Assembly: GCA_964419225.1 (NCBI GenBank)
Contig: CAYQPF010000046.1
Span: forward strand, 1 to 31,054
Length of the DNA: 31,054 bases
Direction: 5' to 3'
DNA from: CAYQPF01 sp964419225
Lineage (GTDB): Bacteria > Cloacimonadota > Cloacimonadia > Cloacimonadales > CAYQPF01
Positions 1 to 6,487 of the stretch are shown in pieces. Made by a program: the position numbers and the translations under genes. Every line of letters begins with the position of its first letter. Within the stretch, counting starts at the first letter, position 1. The notes below the pieces were generated by a model. The model searched no databases. It saw nothing but the letters and a program-made list of their open reading frames with translations, and was not told where the DNA came from.

Positions 1-2713
1 CATCTTTACCATTCCAAACCACAGTGTGGTTTCCTTTTAACTTGTTCTCATTCACAAGAGTCTTCACTTTCTGTCCTTTGGTGTTATATACTATAATCTC
101 AACGTTACTGTCAACTGGAATTGTGAATTTCACTGTAGTACTTGGATTGAAAGGATTTGGGAAATTGCTGCAGGAAATTTTTGAAATTTCAGGTTGATTT
201 TGTGTTGAACCAGAATTTGGATTTGCTCCTAAGAGTGTGTTCATCAAAGCATCTTTCGTTTCATAAAACATTTCATAGTTTTCAGGAACCAAATTAGTAT
301 ATTTACCTGTATATTTAACACCAGCATCTGACATTAAAAGATAAGCATACCCTGCATCAATTACTGCATAAACAGAGTCTTCCACTGAAGGAGGATTATC
401 AATAATTGATTCATATATCTGGATTGCATCAGCAAATTTCTGGCCTTTGACATGACATGTTGCTATTAATCTTTGTTTAAGAACTTCATAGCCATTCGTC
501 TGATTAAGGTAACTGCAATTTTCGAAATAGCTTTTTAATTCCCCAAAATTGCCATCATAATTTTCGGTTGTAGAAATTAATCGTTTAGCTGAAATCCCTG
601 CGAATATAGTATTGGAATAGTTCTCTACAATTTGTTTATAGGAAATGCCTGCGTTTAAATAATCGCCGTTATCATCCATTTCAACAGCTGTATTATAAAG
701 GTTCTCTGCTAATTCATCAGTATTGGTTTTTGCAGGTGTCCAATAAGGTGTTGTTAAATAGAGATTATCGGGATATAAATCTGTACGATTATTAAAATTG
801 GTATCCCAATTATTATTTGCCAGACTTATAGTGCCGTGTAAAGTAGGCATATTTCTGCAATTGAAATAATAATGCGTGGTAGCCGCATTATTTATGATAT
901 TGTATCTGAATGGGTTAGGAGAACTATTATAATCGTGATATACTTCATAAGAAGAACAATTCAAAAACCTTTGATAAGTTCCTGTTTGATTTCCATCTGC
1001 TTTCCAAACAGAAGAGTTAGCTGCATCAATTCCATAACCACATGTGTTAATTGTATTATTATACATGATATATGCTGTGGAACTGTAGATTGAAATTGCA
1101 GAACCTGTCAGATTATGAATATTGTTGTTATTCAGAGTTTTCGTAGTTCCTGAACCGGAGTAATCAATTTTAATACCATTTGCAGAATTTGATAATTCGT
1201 TGTTAGAAATAAGGAAATTCGGAAATGATGCTATCCTGATTAAACTATTAGTCGCAGAATTTGCGAAAGTGTTGCTTATTATTTCAACTTTATGAAGTGT
1301 TCCAAGAGTTCCTGTTTTTTCTGCTTCAATTATACTATTGTTAAAGGTAGAGCTTTCGATGTGAGTTAAATTACATTTAGGCTGAACTCTTGAGTTTGTG
1401 AAAGAGGATTGTGTTATAGTTAATGTCGAGTAATTCTCAAGCTTACAATTTGTAAAGGTTGCCTGAGTAAAAGAATTATTAATCGTATTGTAATACTTAA
1501 GAGCAACTGGCTGCTCGCCGGCATCACCAATAAACTGTACTGTATTACCCATAGTTAGTGTGCCATTAACTTCAATGCCATTTGTTCCATGTACTTTAAT
1601 TTGACTTCCTGCTCCTAATACCAATGTGGCACCCTGAGATACTACAATTTTTCCATTGTCTCCAATGTTGTAAATTGAATTTGCGGGCAATGTGCATGTA
1701 ACTCCTGCCGGAATGGTAAGAGTTCCACAGACATTCGCATATTTCATTAGTGTTAACTGTGTCGGTGTACTTGGCAGAACCCCGGTAAGACCTGCAAGAG
1801 TCATATTATTAAGATAAGAATGACTAAAACTTATCAAAGGCATATCATAATTGCCTGGACGTGAATGAATGTCTTCATCATCGTAAAATGGAATAAAACA
1901 ACCATTAGGTGAGAAAGTGTCGAAATCGTCTCCATAATTGAAAGCTTCTTTTATGGAAATATATCCGTCATTATTGCCGTTATTTACTGTCAAATCAGGA
2001 TTATAGGCGGCATGGTGACTATATGGATTGGGGTTAGGTATCGGAATATGGGGAGGAAATGTCTCTCCGTTAAAATCCCAGGTGGCAATGGAATACTCAG
2101 TGTCTTCGTTCCAGGCTTGTACATCATGATGATTTTCATCATTTATGTAAGGATAATATCCTTTTAAGGCTGATAGGAAGTAAAGAGCAAATTCAGATCC
2201 TGCCGGATCTTCACATGTTGTAGGATCCGTGGTAGTTAACCATTTTTCTGCCATACTTGGATGAGTTAAATCTGTTGCAGTAACTGCCGTTCTCCTAATT
2301 TGCACTAAAGGATTTTGGGTTGTAAAATTAATGAAACTGCCTGAGTAGCATGATTCTACAATTAAAGTTGCTGAGCCTATGTTTAAAGCATTAATGTAAT
2401 TAAATATCTCTGTATCAAAAAGATCTGTGCCCAAAGTCGGCAATCTTAAATAAGAATGATTACTGTTTGTAACATTGCCATGTCCATCCAGGAATACTGT
2501 CAAATGATCTTCTGGAGTCAGAACACTCAAGGTATTGAACACATTAGTAATGTCGGACTCATAACAGGAAGAATAAATATCATTATTAGTTAATGGATCA
2601 TGATCCAAATTCCAGCCACCAAGTGTCGCAATATATGAAGAATCACAATTATCACTGTATAATACATAGATGTTTTCTCTGGGATATCCATTTTTAAGCA
2701 TTGTATTGTACAT
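1..2713 (-). CDS. Secreted caspase-fold cysteine protease, catalytic to C-terminal part (partial, frameshifted)
   Basis: Reading from the ATG at 2713 down to base 1 I find no stop (about 904 codons), so the gene continues past the left edge. Residues 60-130 carry a caspase-fold protease signature: a His in DGHGN (residue 78, codon 2482-2480) and a Cys in VESCYSGSF (residue 122, codon 2350-2348), closest to legumain (C13) and clostripain/gingipain-type dyads. The middle (about 390-640) is rich in short Asn/Thr beta-strand repeats typical of a right-handed parallel beta-helix. A helical TPR-like stretch follows (about 680-820). The tail has NFPNPFNPSTT near residue 850 and continues as a FlgD-Ig-like sorting domain, so an exported, surface-sorted enzyme is likely. 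The signal peptide lies in the preceding fragment (2713-3234); the two are one gene interrupted by a 2-nt insertion. Substrate unknown. Confidence 0.82.
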   Translation of the reverse strand, partial: MYNTMLKNGYPRENIYVLYSDNCDSSYIATLGGWNLDHDPLTNNDIYSSCYESDITNVFNTLSVLTPEDHLTVFLDGHGNVTNSNHSYLRLPTLGTDLFDTEIFNYINALNIGSATLIVESCYSGSFINFTTQNPLVQIRRTAVTATDLTHPSMAEKWLTTTDPTTCEDPAGSEFALYFLSALKGYYPYINDENHHDVQAWNEDTEYSIATWDFNGETFPPHIPIPNPNPYSHHAAYNPDLTVNNGNNDGYISIKEAFNYGDDFDTFSPNGCFIPFYDDEDIHSRPGNYDMPLISFSHSYLNNMTLAGLTGVLPSTPTQLTLMKYANVCGTLTIPAGVTCTLPANSIYNIGDNGKIVVSQGATLVLGAGSQIKVHGTNGIEVNGTLTMGNTVQFIGDAGEQPVALKYYNTINNSFTQATFTNCKLENYSTLTITQSSFTNSRVQPKCNLTHIESSTFNNSIIEAEKTGTLGTLHKVEIISNTFANSATNSLIRIASFPNFLISNNELSNSANGIKIDYSGSGTTKTLNNNNIHNLTGSAISIYSSTAYIMYNNTINTCGYGIDAANSSVWKADGNQTGTYQRFLNCSSYEVYHDYNSSPNPFRYNIINNAATTHYYFNCRNMPTLHGTISLANNNWDTNFNNRTDLYPDNLYLTTPYWTPAKTNTDELAENLYNTAVEMDDNGDYLNAGISYKQIVENYSNTIFAGISAKRLISTTENYDGNFGELKSYFENCSYLNQTNGYEVLKQRLIATCHVKGQKFADAIQIYESIIDNPPSVEDSVYAVIDAGYAYLLMSDAGVKYTGKYTNLVPENYEMFYETKDALMNTLLGANPNSGSTQNQPEISKISCSNFPNPFNPSTTVKFTIPVDSNVEIIVYNTKGQKVKTLVNENKLKGNHTVVWNGKD

Positions 2714-3234
2714 TAACACATATCGTTATAAAAGGACTGATCATCAAACCAGGAACCTGCATTTAATAGATCTGGACAAATTATTACACCATAAAGATGA
2801 GGATTAACCGGATAACGCAGTCCTACTGTTGGAACAAGTGGGGTGGGAGGTGTAGGAGGGGTTGGATTTCCATTGATATTCGCGAAATCTGAATATTCTG
2901 GTGAAGGAAAAATGGTTTTAGCCATTATTTGATAATTGTTTACATTCCCGGCATCAATAAAAAAGTATCTGCAGGGATGATCCCATTTCGCCATAGGTAA
3001 GTTATCTACAAGAAGAACCCAATTTTGTGCATAAGGCAGTGTTAATGCCTCTCCACTAAACAAATTGAGTTTGGTTGGTTGTGACATTGTGTTGTTCTTA
3101 ACATGAATTTTGACATAAATACTGTCTGAACCCACTAAAGTTTTCACTTTCTGGATTGCCTGTTGTTTCGAAATGATTGCCGACATACTGACTATGGTCA
3201 GTAGGAGAAGGCACATTACAAGTGCTTTCTTCAT
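2713..3234 (-). CDS. N-terminal fragment of the secreted caspase-fold protease (signal peptide and propeptide region)
   Basis: This 173-codon frame starts at an ATG with an excellent Shine-Dalgarno AAAGGAGG at 3239-3246, 4 nt from the start. Residues 1-20 are a classic signal peptide (KK, then a Leu/Val/Met core ending near SMSA). A propeptide-like region follows, then a Pro/Thr-rich linker (PTPPTPPTP near 125-133) and the first strand of a peptidase domain (YGVIICPDLL). The frame ends YNDMC-stop at TAA 2715-2713, overlapping the ATG of the next fragment in TAATG. Removing one copy of a TG dinucleotide at this point would read YNDMLMYNTMLKNGYP and run continuously into the catalytic domain. 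I therefore read this as the 5' part of a frameshifted gene, not an independent protein. Termination-reinitiation at TAATG could still make both halves. Confidence 0.75.
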   Translation of the reverse strand: MKKALVMCLLLLTIVSMSAIISKQQAIQKVKTLVGSDSIYVKIHVKNNTMSQPTKLNLFSGEALTLPYAQNWVLLVDNLPMAKWDHPCRYFFIDAGNVNNYQIMAKTIFPSPEYSDFANINGNPTPPTPPTPLVPTVGLRYPVNPHLYGVIICPDLLNAGSWFDDQSFYNDMC

Positions 3235-3593
3235 AGTATCCTCCTTTGGTATTTTTGAATAAGCCTTTGCTTATCCTTTTTAAAATTCATTATCTATGTA
3301 TCACAAATACATTTGAACCAGAGCTGTAACGCTTTGAGAGTATGGTAATTGCTGTCTGTAATATATGGAAAAATTGACTTATGTATGTTCTCAGGGGTAG
3401 ATTGTAGTGAAGAGATAAGAGATAAGTTGAGTGTAATGTATTCAGTAATAGTTTTATATTTGTTTGAGAGATTTGTATATGATAGTAAGAGGTTGCAAGG
3501 TAATGACATAGGTAAAAGCGGTGGTGGGAGGGGTAATTAATTATTAATTTATAATTATTAATGATTAATTGAGGGAGAAGGGAGATGGGAACA

Positions 3594-3628
3594 AATTGAT
3601 AATTGACAGTCAACAATTGACAATTAGA
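3594..3628. repeat. Heptamer tandem array, AATTGAC type
   Basis: Five in-register 7-mers: AATTGAT, AATTGAC, AGTCAAC, AATTGAC, AATTAGA. The units are degenerate but keep exact 7-bp phase. Same design as the arrays near 5131, 5417, 6000, 16143, 18972 and 30992, although the unit sequence differs. Confidence 0.7.
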
Positions 3629-3739
3629 GAAAGAAGCAGAAGACAAGTTCCGGAATGTGGGCAGAATAATACTACTCTCAGCAGATGGCATTACATAGCC
3701 ACAATAACCCTTCATATACTTTGTGAATAATATTTTCAC

Positions 3740-4125
3740 GATGAGCCACTCGTCCAGACTGAATGAGCCATGTCTCCATTGAAAATGAGCCACCAGTAAA
3801 AATATTCGTAGAGTTTTATAAGGAATTCCCAAAATGAGCGTTTCTGAAGGTTTTACAATCATGTTGAATAAGATATGATGCTAATTCATAAGTGATAAAA
3901 ATAATAATCTTTCGTCCTAACGGACTGGGTTTGGTGTCATTCAACCCGGCAGTTAAAACTGCCCGGCTAAAGTCTTCTGTCCTACGGACAATTTGAGAGA
4001 TACCACAGATTTATTGTTTTCAACTCAAGTATTTATTAATGGCTCACTCTTTCGGAGACATGGCTCATTCAGACTGGAGGAGTGGCTCACTTAAATTGGA
4101 CGCTATGCTCATCGTGATTGGAATA
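3740..4125. mobile_element. IS21-like element relic: inverted arrays of 22-bp TGGCTCA repeats without transposase
   Basis: On the left, TGAGCCA occurs at 3742, 3764 and 3786 (22-bp spacing), with a degenerate TGAGCG at 3835. On the right the reverse complement TGGCTCA occurs at 4040, 4061 and 4083 (21-22 bp), with ATGCTCA at 4105. The stretches 3738-3778 and 4054-4092 are near-perfect inverted repeats. Multiple short repeats beginning TGGCTCA at both ends are typical of IS21-family elements; Tn7-like ends also use 22-bp sites. The interior (about 250 bp) has no transposase gene and contains a separate dispersed repeat, so this is a deletion derivative or MITE-like relic. Exact ends and target duplication cannot be fixed by eye. 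Confidence 0.5.
3913..3989. repeat. Dispersed hairpin repeat, copy 1 (GGCAGTTAAAACTGCC core)
   Basis: Contains a central hairpin CGGCAGTT-AA-AACTGCCCG and a 3' end TCCTACGGACA. A diverged copy lies at 21322-21405 in the same orientation with the same core and the same 3' end. It sits inside the inverted-repeat relic. Confidence 0.65.
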
Positions 4126-4833
4126 TCCACTTTGCTCCAAAACTTCTTTTTCGATGGTGCAATATTGTTAAAGTACACTTTTATTAGTCAAGTTAAATTA
4201 TGGAAAATATAATTAGTATGCATTTTAGTAATAGTTAAATGACTATAGAATAAGTTTTTACAATATGAAAAAATTCTCTGTAGTTGCTTAAAAATGAATG
4301 GTGAATATAGTAAATAATAAAGTAGTATATTCATAAACATTGTAATACAATGAGTTAACTTATTATTTGTCTAATCATATTGAACAGAAGGAAATGTAAA
4401 AATACAAAGTCTATAATGCTTTAAGTCTTTATAAATAACTATTATGGGATATTATCTTCTTATAAGACTGTATTAAAACAATAAAAATGTAACTATTGAA
4501 AAAACAAAAAGAATATTCTAAATATTCAATCATCAATAGGTAAAGAGAATTATAACAACTAAGTATCCTGACTTTGATACAATTAATTACAAATTGAAAG
4601 ACTAAAATAAATAATTTTCAGCACATTTCAACTGGAAATATGAACAAAAACTGAATATTTTTGCTGATTATTTTCTGTACTTTATCATTTGGCAAATGAC
4701 TATTTACTCCTAAGTATCAATAATTCCCTTTACTTAATCCTCAAATTTCTCTGTTCTCTATCCTTGTAATTCATAATTTATAATTCACAATTAGGTTACC
4801 TGCCTTTTGAACCGATGAGACTTAGGTTATTCC

Positions 4834-4877
4834 TAATCTTACAATCTTACCATCCTAAGAATCCTAATTCAGACAAT
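4834..4877. repeat. Nonamer tandem array followed by CCTAATTCAGACAA
   Basis: Four 9-bp units: TAATCTTAC, AATCTTACC, ATCCTAAGA, ATCCTAATT. A close copy is at 5333-5374, followed by the same CAGACAA tail. Period 9 is exact, though the units vary at 2-3 positions. Confidence 0.6.
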
Positions 4878-4969
4878 TTAAAAAGGTGAACATACAGGTT
4901 TGCAGTACATATTTTTTAAGTTGAGTCCAGCCCAATTTTATTCCATTTTCCTTTCACAATTCATAAATC

Positions 4970-5002
4970 CTTCTCTCTAGCTTCTCTTTAGCTTCCCTCT
5001 AG
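4970..5002. repeat. 11-bp tandem array (CTTCTCTCTAG type)
   Basis: Three consecutive 11-mers: CTTCTCTCTAG, CTTCTCTTTAG, CTTCCCTCTAG. The related TTTCTCTAGC appears after the heptamers at 5440 and 5694. Confidence 0.6.
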
Positions 5003-5130
5003 CCACACATAGTTTCTACTGTTTAATAACAGCCGGAAATTATCACTCAAATCTCTTCTCTGTCCGTGTAAGTCAGTCTTCCCGTTGTCCAGTCCTAATC
5101 CTTAATTCCCAATCCTTCCAAATTCCTTCT

Positions 5131-5165
5131 CCACTGCCCACGGCCGACTGCATACTGCTCACTGA
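5131..5165. repeat. Heptamer tandem array, CCACTGC type
   Basis: Five in-register units: CCACTGC, CCACGGC, CGACTGC, ATACTGC, TCACTGA. The reverse complement matches the GGCAGT-type arrays at 16143 and 30992. Confidence 0.7.
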
Positions 5166-5332
5166 TAACCCCCTCCATCCTTGGTGTTCATCAGAACTTT
5201 ATTAGATTTTCCTCCCCTTTTTGTTCTTAATCTTGTGCTGTATGTGCCTTTTGTGGCAGTTAAGAAGAGTCTTACCACGAATTAAACCAACCAAATTTAT
5301 TAAAACAAGCAGTTTGGACTCATAACTCCATC

Positions 5333-5467
5333 TAATCTTAAAATCTTAACATCCTAAAAATCCTAATTCAGACAAAAATGGACGAACACACAGGTTCGCC
5401 CCTACAATACCACTTACCCCTGACACCTGGCACCTGACACCTTTCTCTAGCTTTCTATTAAGCGTAT
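5333..5467. repeat. Composite repeat block, copy 1
   Basis: Order: nonamer array (5333-5368), linker AATTCAGACAAAAATG, hairpin unit 5380-5407 (GAAC-ACACAG-GTTC core ending CCCCTACAA), heptamers CCCCTGA, CACCTGG, CACCTGA, CACCTTT (5417-5444), then TCTCTAGC and ATTAAGCG. The 5401-5467 part recurs at 5655-5721, so this is a mosaic of smaller repeats copied as a block. Confidence 0.65.
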
Positions 5468-5553
5468 CCATCCCCTAACTCTCAACTGCTTCATTGTCCT
5501 CTCCTTCCTTGGTGTTCATGCCGTATTTTACTCCATTAAACAATTCATCAGAA

Positions 5554-5721
5554 GCCTAATTCAGACAAAATGGGCGAACACACAGGTTCGCCCCTACAAG
5601 GCAAGAAACCAGTCTAAAGTCTGGTTATACTTTGGGCAGCCGTGGGAGGCTGCCCCTACAATTCTACTGACCCCTGACACCTGGCACCTGACACCTTTCT
5701 CTAGCGTTCCATTAAGCGTTT
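5554..5721. repeat. Composite repeat block, copy 2, with two extra hairpins
   Basis: The linker and hairpin at 5554-5599 (stem GGGCGAAC/GTTCGCCC, loop ACACAG, then CCTACAA) match copy 1. Then come an AACCAG/CTGGTT hairpin (5607-5626), a GGGCAGCC/GGCTGCCC hairpin ending CCCCTACAA (5634-5661), and heptamers at 5671-5698 with the same flanks as copy 1. The two different hairpins share the 3' end CCCCTACAA, which suggests a family defined by end sequence and fold, not stem sequence. Confidence 0.65.
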
Positions 5722-5730
5722 CCTTCAAAT

Positions 5731-5812
5731 GCCGGCATTTTAATTGGGCAAGCTGCCCAATCTCCAGAGAGAGCCTAAGGATTCAACGCGTCCTTCCCTT
5801 CTCAAGGGAAGG
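5731..5812. repeat. Cluster of palindromic hairpins
   Basis: The palindrome AAATGCCGGCATTT is followed by a stem-loop ATTGGGCA-AGC-TGCCCAAT, and by a perfect 9-bp stem CCTTCCCTT-CTC-AAGGGAAGG at 5792-5812. The last resembles the imperfect stem at 11758-11781. No T-tract follows, so these are not intrinsic terminators. Confidence 0.6.
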
Positions 5813-5842
5813 AGCAGAGGATGAGTTGTTCTCCTATTGACT

Positions 5843-5869
5843 CGTCCGACCCGTCCGACCAGTCCGACA
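5843..5869. repeat. Nonamer tandem array (CGTCCGACC type)
   Basis: Three in-phase 9-mers: CGTCCGACC, CGTCCGACC, AGTCCGACA. Confidence 0.6.
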
Positions 5870-5999
5870 TTCCCTGTCCAGTCCTAAAATAGTGGACTCA
5901 GTTTTTGATAGTTTTAACTGACACATCTGCTTTACACATTTCTTTCCGATCTGTGACCATCCGCCTAATTAGCGTCATCTGCGTTCTATTAAACCGTTC

Positions 6000-6082
6000 C
6001 AACTCTCAACTTTCAACTTTCAACTCTCAACTAATTAAGCTCCTAAATCCCTTTCCACTGACCCCTGACACCTGACACCTTT
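6000..6082. repeat. Two heptamer arrays (CAACTCT and CACCTGA types)
   Basis: At 6000-6034 the units are CAACTCT, CAACTTT, CAACTTT, CAACTCT, CAACTAA. At 6062-6082 they are CCCCTGA, CACCTGA, CACCTTT, the third occurrence of the type seen at 5417 and 5671. The second array ends only about 70 bp before the start codon of the small gene at 6151. Confidence 0.7.
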
Positions 6083-6150
6083 TTAACTATTCCCAACATT
6101 GGATTTGACAAATATATTATTATGTACAAGCATGTACTTAAGAGGTTAAT

Positions 6151-6369
6151 ATGAAAGAAAAATGTGAATTTCTCGAGAGATGCGGTTTTTTTCTGCATTT
6201 TTCCGGCAGCTCAGAAACAGTTAAAAATGGCTGGGTTAACTTATTTTGCGAAGATCTTACCAAATCAGAATTCTGTAAAAGAAAAATTTATAAAAGAGAA
6301 CATGGTCAACCACCTGCTGATAATATGACACCGACCGGTATATTCATCGGGCAGAAAAAAGGAAATTAG
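6151..6369 (+). CDS. Small conserved four-cysteine protein, function unknown
   Basis: The 72-aa product has no signal peptide and is basic and compact. Cysteines at residues 5, 11, 33 and 42 are spaced as in a small metal-binding fold (C-x5-C and C-x8-C); the C-terminal half contains CKRKIYKREHG then PPADNMTPTG. The composition and Cys/Gly/Trp pattern look like a real selected protein; I recall similar 60-80 aa Cys-containing hypotheticals in anaerobes, but assign no function. Start: ATG with AAGAGG a few bases upstream; TTGACA at 6105-6110 could be a -35 element but the -10 is unclear. The stop TAG (6367-6369) lies inside a heptamer array. It is in the same orientation as the ChaN/M1 gene, 118 bp downstream, and may be co-transcribed. 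Confidence 0.65.
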   Translation: MKEKCEFLERCGFFLHFSGSSETVKNGWVNLFCEDLTKSEFCKRKIYKREHGQPPADNMTPTGIFIGQKKGN

Positions 6370-6393
6370 GTTTTAGGTATTGGGGGTTAGGTT
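6366..6393. repeat. Heptamer array TTAGGTT type overlapping a stop codon
   Basis: Units TTAGGTT, TTAGGTA, TTGGGGG, TTAGGTT in exact 7-bp phase. The first unit contains the stop codon of the preceding small gene. Confidence 0.55.
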
Positions 6394-6487
6394 TTTTAGA
6401 GATCCCCGAGAAATGCCCTGAAATCTGTGTAAATAGAATAATATTTCGTAAAATTTCATATAGAAATTCAGAACAAGGGAGTAAACT

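Larger units (their letters stand above)
3235..6150. other. Gene-free repeat-rich intergenic region (2.9 kb)
   Basis: No convincing coding region lies here; the open frames between 3290 and 3862 are low-complexity and match no recognisable protein. Contents in order: an Asn-codon-like AT-rich leader, heptamer array (3594-3628), inverted 22-bp repeat relic (3740-4125), an unusually AT-rich stretch without visible features (about 4130-4800), then back-to-back periodic repeats and hairpins from 4830 to 6082. A TTGACA at 6105-6110 may belong to the promoter of the small gene at 6151. No tRNA or rRNA was seen. Confidence 0.8.

Noticed and set aside
3290..3862. 190-codon minus-strand open frame upstream of the protease
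   Set aside because: Low-complexity Tyr/Leu/Ser-rich translation that runs through the heptamer array and the inverted-repeat relic; no ribosome site or domain.
3740..4125. CRISPR array, suggested by regular 22-bp repeats
   Set aside because: Repeats are 7-bp cores at 22-bp spacing arranged as an inverted pair of groups, with no spacers of constant length and no cas genes.
5131..6082. CRISPR or minisatellite array
   Set aside because: Units are 7-11 bp and contiguous without unique spacers, and the block is a mosaic of different families.
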